Positions 34,953 to 43,337 of a stretch of DNA of 64,000 nt are shown in pieces. Under the pieces are notes generated by a model. It was not told the DNA's origin and ran no database searches. It worked only from the letters and a program-made list of their open reading frames with translations. Positions within the stretch are counted from its first letter, which is position 1. Each line of letters starts with the position of its first letter. This DNA is from Kordiimonas sediminis (GTDB lineage Bacteria; Pseudomonadota; Alphaproteobacteria; Sphingomonadales; Kordiimonadaceae), in NCBI RefSeq assembly GCF_014656395.1, contig NZ_BNCI01000002.1, positions 124,001 through 188,000 of the forward strand. The letters run 5' to 3'. The position numbers were made by a program, and so were the translations under genes.

Positions 34953-35135
34953 TTACACCTTTATGTCGATTTTCACTCCTTTTGTCTGACCGGCAGAAGG
35001 AACGATATGCGCCGCTGTTTTCACTCCCTTGGTGTCGATATTTACATCCTTGGAATTATCGACATTCAGCTTGTTAATCCTCGCAGCCAGATCAATATGA
35101 ACTGACTGTGATCCGCTAGGACCAATGGTTGCCAT
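34953..35135 (-). CDS. 60-residue protein of unknown function
   Basis: Small, polar, with no signal peptide and no cysteines. The sequence has an HIDLAARINKLNVDN stretch and alternating beta-prone segments (DVNIDTKGVK, GVKIDIKV). GGAG lies nine bases before the ATG, and the next gene begins two bases later, which supports translation of both. I do not recognise a family. Confidence 0.65.
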   Translation of the reverse strand: MATIGPSGSQSVHIDLAARINKLNVDNSKDVNIDTKGVKTAAHIVPSAGQTKGVKIDIKV

Positions 35136-35411
35136 AAAGAATTACTCCATACACATGGTGGCACTATTCTACTGCAGGCACGGAATTTACTTCTTGATTA
35201 CCTGCCCGCTGATTTTCCGTCAGACGGCCGTATCTGCGCTATAGATGGATAAAAATTTAGGAAAATACGGGGAATCAATGCCGGATTTCTGCGGGAAAAA
35301 GAAAAGCCACCGGGCGGTTGCCAGGTGGCTTTAGGTGTTTGATTGTTAACAGCCATTAAGACTTGAAATGACGACTCGCCAGCAGTGCGCTTTGGTTGCG
35401 CTGATGCAGGT
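35136..35411. other. 276-base intergenic region with a terminator
   Basis: It holds the promoter side of the two small genes and, at 35303-35332, the MAPEG-gene terminator. A TTAA-N6-TTAA pair at 35346-35359 is one base short of the CtrA spacing. Nothing else is seen. Confidence 0.45.
35303..35332 (-). terminator. Rho-independent terminator for the MAPEG gene
   Basis: AAAGCCACC (35303-35311) pairs with GGTGGCTTT (35324-35332). On the minus strand the stem runs into TTTTCTTTTT, 80 bases after the MAPEG stop. Confidence 0.82.
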
Positions 35412-35798
35412 TTAAAACAAGGCGTAGGCGATCATGCCCATGCCAACAACACCGCTAATCCAGGCAAGCGGTCGAACCATTGGCCAGCCGGCAATGTAAA
35501 TGACCGCATGGGCGCAGCGTGCATAAAAGAATAGTTGTGCGCCAAGTACTGTAAGTGATGTTGAGATATCAGCAGCGCTCGCAATACCAACCAGCAGGCC
35601 AAACATTAACAGATTTTCCTGCATGTTAGAGGCCAGACGGCGGTAGCGTTTCAATGTATCGCTGGGTTCCGGTAGATTATCTCTGGGACCAGCTTGAGCC
35701 TGTACACCGTTCTCTTTCAGTGCAAGTCGTGCCGCAATCATGATCAGTATAAAATACAGGATAACGCTCCATAAGAGCATGGTAAGTTCAACAGACAT
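35412..35798 (-). CDS. MAPEG-family membrane protein
   Basis: 128 residues with four membrane segments, a typical MAPEG length. Landmarks are GPRDNLPEPS in the cytosolic loop, RRLASNMQENLLMFG with the glutathione-site Glu-Asn, ARCAHAVIYIAG, and WISGVVGMGMIAY at the end. Eukaryotic relatives are glutathione-dependent transferases/peroxidases; bacterial members often lack a known substrate. AGGGGGAGG precedes the ATG. Confidence 0.9.
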   Translation of the reverse strand: MSVELTMLLWSVILYFILIMIAARLALKENGVQAQAGPRDNLPEPSDTLKRYRRLASNMQENLLMFGLLVGIASAADISTSLTVLGAQLFFYARCAHAVIYIAGWPMVRPLAWISGVVGMGMIAYALF

Positions 35799-35865
35799 AG
35801 TTTCCTCCCCCTGTTTGTGAACAAAGAGAGCTTATGTCATTTTAGCAATAGAGGAAAGGCCGACG

Positions 35866-36993
35866 TTACCAGCCGTTACAGCGGCCCCAAAGGTGACTGA
35901 ATTCGCCGTCATTGAAGACAGCATAGGTGTCGTAGGCTGCGGCGGTCATACAGGCATGGTTTGGTAAAATTCTCAGTTGTCGTCCAATCGGAAAAGCATC
36001 AAAGTCGAGAGGGCTGCCGTCAATGCTACTGATCAGGCCGTGTTCCTGATTAACCCCCTTCACAAATAGGTTGGGGATTTGGACGCCGCTTTCCGCATCC
36101 AGCACAAGGCCGTAGCCGCAGTCAAAAGTCTGGCGTGCTGTGCCGTTATCCTTCGATAGGGCAAGGGCCCCCGCATCGGTTATAAGCCTGTTTTGATCCT
36201 TCTTTTTGCCGATGACAGTGGTCAAAACGGAAATGGCGATGTCTTCAGTTTTGGCGATGCCAAGGCCAACCTGAAACAGATCAGAGAAAACATATACCCC
36301 GGCCCGGATTTCTGTGATGCCGTCCAGGTTTTCAGCCATCATCGCAGTTGGTGTAGACCCAATACTGACACACCGAATGTCCGCCCCTATCGCGCGCAGG
36401 CGGTCAGCCGCAAGCAGGGATAGATCCCGTTCCTGACGGGCAATGTCACGGATGGCGCTGACTGTGTGGCAGTCATAGGATGCCCCTGCATGGGTCATAA
36501 CACCTAAAAGATCCGTATAGTCACAATTCAGCAATATTTTGCCTGCTTCCAGCAGTTCGTCACCACCGGGTTCAAGTCCCGCCCGGTGGTCGTCTGTGTT
36601 AATCTCAAGAAGAATGTCGAAAGAACTTTTGGTGTTTGTAGCCCAGGTTGCCACAAGGCTAGCTGCTTCGGCGCTGTCCAATATGATTTTCAGGTCTGTC
36701 CCCTGAGAGCGCAGCGCCGCAACCTCGGGTAGCTTGCCCGGTGTTATGCCAACGGCATACAATATGTCGCGGAATCCGCTGGCGGCAAAGAAGCGCGCTT
36801 CCCGCAAGGTAGAAACCGTTATACCGCCGCTATGTTTCTCCGTCATCAGGCTGGATATTTCAGCCGACTTATTGGTTTTAACATGGGGGCGAAGGTTTAC
36901 ACCCAGTGTACCAAGATGTGTATCCATCCGGGCGATATTCGCCCGCATTTTATTTTCATCTAAAATAAGACTGGGTGTAATCAGGTTTATCAT
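35866..36993 (-). CDS. D-threonine-aldolase-like PLP enzyme (alanine racemase fold)
   Basis: 375 residues. The fold-type III PLP barrel begins TPSLILDENKMRANIARM; the PLP Lys is in RPHVKTNKS. SIGSTPTAM matches the phosphate-binding loop. The C-terminal metal site is hinted by PNHACMTAAAYD (the His-x-Cys pair seen in D-threonine aldolases and D-serine dehydratases). It should cleave beta-hydroxy D-amino acids or deaminate D-serine in the cytoplasm. Its start overlaps the M19 dipeptidase stop (ATGA), so dipeptide hydrolysis and D-amino-acid breakdown are coupled. Confidence 0.88.
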   Translation of the reverse strand: MINLITPSLILDENKMRANIARMDTHLGTLGVNLRPHVKTNKSAEISSLMTEKHSGGITVSTLREARFFAASGFRDILYAVGITPGKLPEVAALRSQGTDLKIILDSAEAASLVATWATNTKSSFDILLEINTDDHRAGLEPGGDELLEAGKILLNCDYTDLLGVMTHAGASYDCHTVSAIRDIARQERDLSLLAADRLRAIGADIRCVSIGSTPTAMMAENLDGITEIRAGVYVFSDLFQVGLGIAKTEDIAISVLTTVIGKKKDQNRLITDAGALALSKDNGTARQTFDCGYGLVLDAESGVQIPNLFVKGVNQEHGLISSIDGSPLDFDAFPIGRQLRILPNHACMTAAAYDTYAVFNDGEFSHLWGRCNGW

Positions 36994-38177
36994 GATGGTG
37001 TTTTACTCGGTAGCCATTTTCTCAGGAATTCAACACTGTTGCCGCCCATTACTTTGCGGATTTGGGTGTCTGTCAGACCTGCTTCCATCAGGGCACTGGT
37101 GATCGCAACCATTTCATTTGATGAAACAGTTGTCTGGATAGAACCGTCCCAGTCTGAGCCCAGGGCAACATGGTCTTCGCCGAGAAGTTCAACAGCATAC
37201 TTAACGGTTTTTGCAATTCCTGTGGGGGTAGGCTCACAAATGGCTGCATCCCAGTATCCAATTGCGATCAGACCACCCCGATCAGCGATAGCTTTCATCA
37301 GGTCATCCGGGTAGTTGCGCGGTGAATCACACGCACCTTTAATACCAGTATGGGAGACGACAAATGGACGATCGGTGTTGGCCAGAACTTCCCATGCGAC
37401 TTTTTCAGATGCATGGGCCATATCAATGATGATTTCCTTTTCATTCAATGCCTGAACAACCTCGCGCCCAAAGTCTGTCAGACCTGCTTTGGAGGTGCCG
37501 TGCAGAGAGCCGCCCAGTTCATTGTCGAAAAAGTGTGTCAGACCAATCATGCTGTAGCCAGCGTCGATCATCTTGTCGAGATTTTCAATTTTGCCTTCAA
37601 GAGGGTGTGCACCTTCTGCGCCCAGAAGAAAACCAGTTGGCGGAGTTTTGCCAGACGCACGAGCGACTTCCCGTTCAGCAAGTACGCGGAGCAGGTCTTC
37701 CTGTGTTTTGATCCAGATCATCTGACCGTTAGACTTGTCCACATAGCGGTCAAGCTTCTCTGCCTGATAGATGGCACGTTCAAAAAGGCTGTTCCATGTG
37801 CGCATTGGCCACATTTGCATCATGTGCAAGGACGTCAGGCGGTCACTGTCACCCTCATTTTCCACATAGTTTTGGCCATCAGGGGACTTTGTCACGGTTG
37901 TAAGCATCATCAGGCCGATATTGCCTTGCTGCATGCGAGGCAGATCAACATGGCCGTAGCTGTTTTCATCAAGGAAATCGCGTTCCCACAGAAGGGTATC
38001 TGAATGCCAGTCCATTATTGTCAGGCCCTGGTGCAGGGACCGGGCTTTATCTAGGATAACAAAATCTTCATGATCAATAGACGCATTCAGGCGTCGGTCC
38101 ATAAGGTGGTGGCCATATGTCACGGCAAAAACACCGGCGAGAACAACAAGGCCCAAAATCCACTTAACTAACTTCAT
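36990..38177 (-). CDS. Membrane dipeptidase, peptidase M19 (renal dipeptidase-like)
   Basis: 395 residues with an N-terminal membrane anchor or uncleaved signal (ILGLVVLAGVFAVTYG). Di-zinc site motifs: DWHSDTLLWE (HxD), the bridging Glu in LLGAEGAHPLEG, and His in MAHASEKV and VSHTGIKG; LGSDWDGS follows near the end. M19 enzymes hydrolyse dipeptides, often with a C-terminal D-residue. The overlap with the D-threonine-aldolase-like gene supports a D-amino-acid substrate, an inference from context. Confidence 0.93.
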   Translation of the reverse strand: MKLVKWILGLVVLAGVFAVTYGHHLMDRRLNASIDHEDFVILDKARSLHQGLTIMDWHSDTLLWERDFLDENSYGHVDLPRMQQGNIGLMMLTTVTKSPDGQNYVENEGDSDRLTSLHMMQMWPMRTWNSLFERAIYQAEKLDRYVDKSNGQMIWIKTQEDLLRVLAEREVARASGKTPPTGFLLGAEGAHPLEGKIENLDKMIDAGYSMIGLTHFFDNELGGSLHGTSKAGLTDFGREVVQALNEKEIIIDMAHASEKVAWEVLANTDRPFVVSHTGIKGACDSPRNYPDDLMKAIADRGGLIAIGYWDAAICEPTPTGIAKTVKYAVELLGEDHVALGSDWDGSIQTTVSSNEMVAITSALMEAGLTDTQIRKVMGGNSVEFLRKWLPSKTPS

Positions 38178-38312
38178 AATCTATACCCCTTGGATTGAGA
38201 CAGTAACAAAGCATACTTCCCGGTAAAATTAAAACTAAATATTAATGATTGTGTTTTAGGGTGATGATACGTGACGGGGGTCATGTTTGTAACTTGTTTA
38301 AAGGCATGTCCA

Positions 38313-38978
38313 ATGTCCAGCGTGATGACCGAACCCCGTACGATCGAACAGAACCAGCCAGATTCTTTAATTGAGCCATCATCACTGCGGTCTCCGTTGA
38401 AAATACCGCGGGTCAGCGATAAGTGTGCCAGGACTTTTCAAACGTTGTATGATGTATGGCAGGACCTGGCAGCATCAAGCGGGCAAATGGTTCCCAGAAA
38501 GTCTGACCTTAGGCACACTCAGCTTAAATCTATATTGCCACATATAATGATCACTGAACGCTTGAATAAAGAAAGTATCCAGTACCGTTTGGTAGGAACA
38601 CACATCGTGAATTTTTTTGGTGCAGATTTTACCGGTAGAAAAGTCGATGTGTGTAATTATCTTGGCTCTGAAAATCACAATAAGCTTCTTCTGTCAGTGC
38701 ATGAAAATGTAGCGAGCTTTCCGTGTGGTGTGATGATGGAACGCAGTGTTTGTTGCGGTCATGGTAAAGAGGCAATTTTTCAAGGGCTCTGCTTGCCGCT
38801 TGCGGACAATGATGGGACTGTTCGCTATTATCTGTCAGCACTGGATACGGATGATCCTGTGGGCCGGTCCGCCGATCTAATGGCGCCGCGCAACCGGTTT
38901 GACCTGTCTTCTATGGATTTCAGACGGGTTCACTATGTTGATCTTGGAGCTGGCATTCCGGCGCGGGCCTATGTCTAA
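38313..38978 (+). CDS. PAS-fold protein (PAS_5 family)
   Basis: About 221 residues. A PAS_5-type core covers roughly 40-180: LYDVWQDLAASSG, LKSILPHIMITERL, IQYRLVGTHIVNFFGADFTG, and the late strand GLCLPLADNDGTVRYYLSAL. These small alphaproteobacterial PAS proteins lack an output domain and are of unknown function. ATG 38313 was preferred because AAAGG lies eight bases upstream; GTG 38271 and ATG 38283 or 38325 are in frame and possible. Single gene with a terminator after it. Confidence 0.82.
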   Translation: MSSVMTEPRTIEQNQPDSLIEPSSLRSPLKIPRVSDKCARTFQTLYDVWQDLAASSGQMVPRKSDLRHTQLKSILPHIMITERLNKESIQYRLVGTHIVNFFGADFTGRKVDVCNYLGSENHNKLLLSVHENVASFPCGVMMERSVCCGHGKEAIFQGLCLPLADNDGTVRYYLSALDTDDPVGRSADLMAPRNRFDLSSMDFRRVHYVDLGAGIPARAYV

Positions 38979-38986
38979 GGTAGGTT

Positions 38987-39020
38987 AAAAAAGTGGACCA
39001 TGTTTTGGCCCACTTTTCTT
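38987..39020. terminator. Bidirectional terminator
   Basis: AAAAAAGTGG (38987-38996) pairs with CCACTTTT (39010-39017), with an inner CCA/TGG pairing. A-runs on one side and TTTTCTT on the other let it serve both the PAS gene and the converging M56 transcript. Confidence 0.8.
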
Positions 39021-39045
39021 GATTGTAATTGGACTGACTTAGTCT

Positions 39046-39252
39046 CTACTGCAGTTTGCGAAGCAGTTTTTGACGTTCAAAGTCACTTGAAATGCTATCA
39101 GCCGCATCTTTCATCAGATTTTTCGAGGTGTCATCCTGTGGCATGCTGTCGTAGATCGCAAGAAGGGTAGAGACCATTTCAAAGTCGCTATCCATTTTGG
39201 TCGCAGCAGATATCAGTGCCGTATACATTTCAGTGTCCAGCGTGTTCGGCAC
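39046..39252 (-). pseudogene. Frameshifted C-terminal part of the M56 sensor repeat array
   Basis: This 68-codon frame opens at GTG 39252 inside the end of the M56 gene, directly after an in-frame TGA. It continues the 34-residue repeats: MDSDFEMVSTLL begins one unit and ISSDFERQKLL the last. Adding one base between GAG and TGC near 39251 gives exactly 34 residues for the interrupted unit and a single 890-residue protein. It is most likely a one-base deletion or sequencing error. Reinitiation at the GTG is a less likely alternative. Confidence 0.75.
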
Positions 39253-39806
39253 TCAAGAGCCTCGATTAACTGCCGACGTTCGAAATCGCTGTCCATATCA
39301 TCGATACCCGCCAGTACGATCTGCATCGCTGATTTATGGCTGGTTAGCTTTGTTGCAAAAGCCTGAAGAAGCTTGCGGTATTCATAGTCACTTTCGATTT
39401 CCGATGCGACTTTGGCAAGTTCTGTCAAGCTGCGATCACTAAGTTCCGCGGATGCCAGCCCTTCTTCGAGCAGCTGTCTTAGCTCATAGTCGCTGTCGAT
39501 ACTCTGTGCCAGGCTTAAGAAATTCTGGGCATCCTTATTCTGCATGTCAAAAGACTGTGCAAACGGGGTCAGCAGCATTCTGAGTTCATAATCACTGTCG
39601 ATATTCTCTGCTGCTTTCCATACTTTTTGCCGGGATTTTGCAGGAATGTCTGCCTTTGTCAGAAGGTTAGTAAAGGCAGTGCGCATTTCATAGTCGCTAT
39701 CCAGGGTAGAAAGCTTGTCAATCAATCGGTCTACTTGTTTGTTGGACAGGGAAGTCTGTGCTGTCAGTGCCTCCGCGTACGTTTTTATCGCCCAGCCACC
39801 TTCGAT
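39046..39806 (-). repeat. Eight-unit 34-residue SDYE repeat array
   Basis: Units begin at residues 638, 672, 706, 740, 774 and 808 of the M56 protein and continue after the frameshift, the last unit stopping after 15 residues. Each conserved unit starts like IDSDYELRQLL and ends in a helix of Ala/Leu pattern (such as LTELAKVASE). The first unit is degenerate. The period is 34 residues without exception, which suggests a helix-turn-helix solenoid. Confidence 0.8.
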
Positions 39807-41717
39807 AAATTCCATTTCATGAAGAACAGCGTCAGCGCCTCCTTTCTTTAGAAACCGACTGACACGTTCCTTGGCGTTGTAGCCAGTTTCGCGCAGGATA
39901 AAGACTATATTGCTGTGGAACCATTCTTGTGCTTTTGCGTCAAAGCCGTGCGGTTTTCCGTCAATGCGAAACTCTTTGATAATCGTCCCATTATTTGTAA
40001 TGAACTCGATTTCCTGTTTGCTGTCACCATCTTCTGTTTCAAGGCCAAATGCTCCGCCTTCTTCAAGGAAAACGATCATGGTTTCATCAGCGTTTAGTGA
40101 CCAGGACCCTTTCCACGCAGCCTTTTTGCTTTCATTGCCGGTTACCCAGTTCAGTGCACCGTTATTGCCATTAAAGGTAATGTTGGTTTCTATGGTTTCG
40201 TCACCTTCTGAGATTGCATAAGCATAGGAGGATGCGTTGCTCTCTGATGCGCTAACACTGATTTTATTGCCTGAAACGACAGCATTCGAGACGACGAAAC
40301 GCGGTGATGATGTTGAAACGGCAGGAAACTCAGGAACCATTGGTGCTTCGACAATTGCTTCAAGGGCAGCCCCTGTCGGCGCTACCGGTGTGACAACTTC
40401 TGGCGGGGTAGGGGCGACGACTACTTCCCATTCTTTGTCTTTGTCTGTAAAGGGTGCGGATAGTGCGTTTGCGAACTGTATGTTCGGGACGGCAAAGGCC
40501 GCAACAACAACGCCTGTTGCGATGCCGGTTCGTGTGATTTTGCTGGCCGGTCTGGTTTTGTTTTTGGCAAGCAAGCTTTCTATTCGGTATTTAAGGATGG
40601 ATTTATGTCCACTCATTGCTAATCCCCACTGCTGGTTGTCGTGTTTTGTTATTTTTGAAGCGCATGTATAAAGTGCCGAAGCAACAGCATGGGCGTCAGA
40701 GACATGCTTGGCTGCCCATGCATCAGCGGATAATTCTGCCAGATCAACCAACCGCTGCTGCGCTACTTTGAACAGCGGTTGAAAGAAACAGAGACTTGAT
40801 AAAAACTGCATACAGATAAGCATGACCGGATCGCGGCGTATCATGTGCGCAACTTCATGCGCCAGAAGGCTTTGCATTTCCCGTTCGGGTAATGGGTTCA
40901 GTGCCCATTCAGGCAGGCAGATTTCACGCGCGGGCAAGCACACCGGGCTTTTAATCCGGTCCGACGTGCTTAGATTGGGAATACTTCTGATGCGTCCCTT
41001 CTGACAGATTGCTGTAAGTGTTTGGTAGGCCTGATGATTGGTCTCAATGTTAGTGCGGGTACCAAGCGACCGTATTGCACGCCGATATCCAAAAGCCAGT
41101 AAGAGAAGACTGGCTGCCCCGATCAGGCACCAAGCTGCTGTAATCAACACGGCGCTACTGATGTCATGTACCCAGCCATGGCTGAAGAGTACGGAGGTTG
41201 AAAACTCTGAACTAGTCTTCAGCCCTGGAGGGTAGGCTGTCATCAGTTGAGTTTCCTGAGAAGGTCGCTGTGCCCCCTTGTATTCTGCTGGCAGGGTAGC
41301 TGTCGTGCCTCTGTTTTGTATGGTGGGTTCCTCGCTGGTTGGACCCGGGGTGCCCTCGGTGTTTTCAAGAGGGTCTGATATTGATTGTGTTGCGGTTTCA
41401 TAGGCTGCGGTCGTCCAGGTACGCTGTTGCTCTGATACAGGCATGAAACGACCAAGTGGCCGGTCCTGTTCGAGTGACTGGATGAAGCCGGTAACGTCCG
41501 GATTGGTAATCGTCCAAAGCGGCGCCAGAACGGTCGTTGGGGTCAGCGTTAGTAAAGAAGCCAGCACCGCAGCGCGCCAGCACGTCTCCCGTGTTTCTAC
41601 TGTTTTTAGAATGGATGCTCTTTCCAGCAAGTAAACCCCGCCCAGAAAGATCGTGCTACCAATCAGGAACCGAAAAAGTCCTGCAATAAGAGGGGTGTCA
41701 AGGATGAAATCGATCAT
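39213..41717 (-). CDS. BlaR1-like M56 metallopeptidase sensor with 34-residue repeats
   Basis: 834 residues as read. N-terminal membrane helices flank a cytosolic M56 gluzincin domain: H287-E288-x-x-H291 in LLAHEVAHMIRRDP, and the third ligand region LAELSADAWAAKHV. A further membrane helix (around TGIATGVVVAAFAVPN) leads to a long extracytoplasmic part. Residues 638-834 are consecutive 34-residue units with (L/I/M)-(D/E)-S-D-(Y/F)-E starts. In BlaR1 and MecR1 the peptidase is activated by an external signal and leads to loss of the partner repressor. The gene overlaps the BlaI-like gene by ATGA. No penicillin-sensing domain or beta-lactamase is evident, so the signal is unknown. Confidence 0.88.
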   Translation of the reverse strand: MIDFILDTPLIAGLFRFLIGSTIFLGGVYLLERASILKTVETRETCWRAAVLASLLTLTPTTVLAPLWTITNPDVTGFIQSLEQDRPLGRFMPVSEQQRTWTTAAYETATQSISDPLENTEGTPGPTSEEPTIQNRGTTATLPAEYKGAQRPSQETQLMTAYPPGLKTSSEFSTSVLFSHGWVHDISSAVLITAAWCLIGAASLLLLAFGYRRAIRSLGTRTNIETNHQAYQTLTAICQKGRIRSIPNLSTSDRIKSPVCLPAREICLPEWALNPLPEREMQSLLAHEVAHMIRRDPVMLICMQFLSSLCFFQPLFKVAQQRLVDLAELSADAWAAKHVSDAHAVASALYTCASKITKHDNQQWGLAMSGHKSILKYRIESLLAKNKTRPASKITRTGIATGVVVAAFAVPNIQFANALSAPFTDKDKEWEVVVAPTPPEVVTPVAPTGAALEAIVEAPMVPEFPAVSTSSPRFVVSNAVVSGNKISVSASESNASSYAYAISEGDETIETNITFNGNNGALNWVTGNESKKAAWKGSWSLNADETMIVFLEEGGAFGLETEDGDSKQEIEFITNNGTIIKEFRIDGKPHGFDAKAQEWFHSNIVFILRETGYNAKERVSRFLKKGGADAVLHEMEFIEGGWAIKTYAEALTAQTSLSNKQVDRLIDKLSTLDSDYEMRTAFTNLLTKADIPAKSRQKVWKAAENIDSDYELRMLLTPFAQSFDMQNKDAQNFLSLAQSIDSDYELRQLLEEGLASAELSDRSLTELAKVASEIESDYEYRKLLQAFATKLTSHKSAMQIVLAGIDDMDSDFERRQLIEALECRTRWTLKCIRH

Positions 41718-42091
41718 TCCTGTTCCTCCTTTTTGTCAAGAAGCTGCCGCAGATCCTCCAGTTCGTTTGGATCTACATCTCCTTCCCGTACAAGATGTGC
41801 CAGCAGTGCTTTTGAATCGCCTTTGAATAAGGTTGATATCAAGCCACCAACCATAGATCTTTTAATTTCTGAAACGCTGATTTCAGGGGTGTAAACACGC
41901 TCTCTGCCCACAGTTTCAGAGGACAGCACGCCTTTCTTCTCTAACCGGGTCAGAATCGTCGCAACTGTAGTGTATGCAAGTGACTGATCTGGCAGATTAT
42001 TCAGAACATCACGTGCTGAGCCTCCTTGAAGGTGGCACAGGGTTTCTACAATCTGATATTGCTGATCGCTTAGCTTAACTTTTTCGCTCAC
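41714..42091 (-). CDS. BlaI/MecI/CopY-family repressor
   Basis: 125 residues. N-terminal winged helix: LSDQQYQIVETLCHLQGGSARDVLNNL, recognition helix LAYTTVATILTRLEKKGVL, wing VGRERVYTP; C-terminal dimer helices EIKRSMVGGLISTLFKGD. The YTTVATILTRLEKKG helix is the family hallmark. It starts at GTG 42091, seven bases after GGAG. Two operators of the matching TACA-N2-TGTA kind lie over its promoter, so it should repress itself and the M56 sensor. Copper (CopY) control is less likely without the C-terminal Cys pairs. Confidence 0.94.
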   Translation of the reverse strand: MSEKVKLSDQQYQIVETLCHLQGGSARDVLNNLPDQSLAYTTVATILTRLEKKGVLSSETVGRERVYTPEISVSEIKRSMVGGLISTLFKGDSKALLAHLVREGDVDPNELEDLRQLLDKKEEQE

Positions 42092-42102
42092 ACTCTTTCT
42101 CC

Positions 42103-42148
42103 ACTACAGGTGTAGTAGAATATCTACATGTGTAGTAGATCGAGTCAA
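42103..42148 (-). promoter_or_regulatory. blaI-type promoter with two operators
   Basis: Operator 1 is ACTACA-GG-TGTAGT (42103-42116); operator 2 is CTACA-TG-TGTAG (42124-42135). Their centres are 20 bases apart, two helical turns. On the minus strand -35 TTGACT (42148-42143), a 16-base spacer and -10 TAGATA (42126-42121) are seen, so operator 2 fills the spacer and operator 1 the transcript start. Confidence 0.82.
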
Positions 42149-42184
42149 GAAATAAGTTGGTTCTGTAAACGCAGGTTTAGGAGG

Positions 42185-43315
42185 CTAGACTTTTTCTACG
42201 CACATACAGCCGATGGAGTAACTTGCGCCAAAAGAACAGATCACGCCTTCATCACCGGACTGGAAGTCATTTTTATATTTATGGAATGCAATCATGCAGC
42301 CAGCACCAGCCGTATTTGCATATTCGTCAAGAACGATAGGAGCTTTGTCCTGGGTTGGATCTTCATTCAACAGCTTTTTGGTTGCGAACATATTCATATT
42401 AATGTTCGCCTGGTGCAGCCAGAAACGTTTAAAGTCTGACACCTGCTTGCCAACCTCGGCTAGATGGCCTTGCACAAGATTGATCACCATTGGCAATAAT
42501 TCCCGGAACACCACGCGGCCTTCCTGTTGGAAACGCTGGTCAGCATCAGTGATTTTGTGATCTTCAACAAGTGTTCTTGCACCAAATGCGGCACGAATAT
42601 TTGTGGAATACTGGGTGAATAGTTTCCGGCTATTAATGCGGAAAGCGTTTTGGGATTTGGTTTCTTCCTCTCGCTCCAGCACCATGGCCACAGCAGCGTC
42701 ACCAAAGATAAAGTGGCTGTCCCGTTCTACATAGTTCATTGCAGGGGAGATATATTCAGCCGTTATCACCAGCGCTTTATTTGCCATGCCGGAATTAATA
42801 GTGTCCATGGCAGTAGACATGCCAAACGTTGCGGACGAACAGCCCATGGCCATGTCGAATGCAAAACCACCTGCACCAAGAATTTGTTGCAGTTCGCATG
42901 CCATGCTGGGAACAAAACGTTCCCAAAGTGACGATGATATGATCACAAGATCAATATCTTCGCCGGTCAAGCCTGCTTCGTTGAGGGCATCCTTGGCTGC
43001 TTCTAGCGCCATTTTAACCTGAACCGGCGTTCCCATGGCTGTTTCGTCAGCCAGTTTGGAAAGGCCTGGACGCATTCTATTCACGTCTGTTGGGCCTTCG
43101 CCTTCCATAAGGTACCGGTTTTTAATGCCGGAAGCTTTTTCAATAAATTCTACAGTAGAAGGTTGTTTCGCTTCCATGTTGCCAGCTTCAATTTCGTCAG
43201 CATGGAGCGCATTATATTGGTCTACATGAGCGTTATAGCTTTGAACCAGTTTTTCGTTAGAGACTGCATCGGGAGGTGTGTAGAGGCCGGTGCCGCTGAT
43301 TACTATATTGCTCAT
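42185..43315 (-). CDS. Beta-ketoacyl-ACP synthase III-like protein, copy 1
   Basis: 376-residue thiolase-fold enzyme. Catalytic Cys159 in MAMGCSSATFGM, His in RFWLHQANINMN, and Asn in DEYANTAGAGC give the Cys-His-Asn triad of FabH. Length and the block VEFIEKASGIKNR resemble the Pseudomonas FabH2-type (PA3286-like) group rather than the 320-residue housekeeping FabH. It should condense an acyl-CoA with malonyl-ACP. It is the downstream member of a tandem pair, 22 bases after copy 2. Confidence 0.92.
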   Translation of the reverse strand: MSNIVISGTGLYTPPDAVSNEKLVQSYNAHVDQYNALHADEIEAGNMEAKQPSTVEFIEKASGIKNRYLMEGEGPTDVNRMRPGLSKLADETAMGTPVQVKMALEAAKDALNEAGLTGEDIDLVIISSSLWERFVPSMACELQQILGAGGFAFDMAMGCSSATFGMSTAMDTINSGMANKALVITAEYISPAMNYVERDSHFIFGDAAVAMVLEREEETKSQNAFRINSRKLFTQYSTNIRAAFGARTLVEDHKITDADQRFQQEGRVVFRELLPMVINLVQGHLAEVGKQVSDFKRFWLHQANINMNMFATKKLLNEDPTQDKAPIVLDEYANTAGAGCMIAFHKYKNDFQSGDEGVICSFGASYSIGCMCVEKV

Positions 43316-43337
43316 GTCTGGACCTAATTATGATTTG

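Noticed and set aside
35346-35359. TTAA-N6-TTAA as a fourth CtrA site
   Set aside because: The spacer is six, not seven, and no gene start fits; counted as chance.
39213-39252. Programmed -1 frameshifting in the M56 gene
   Set aside because: No slippery heptamer or downstream stem is seen; a simple one-base deletion explains the exact repeat period.
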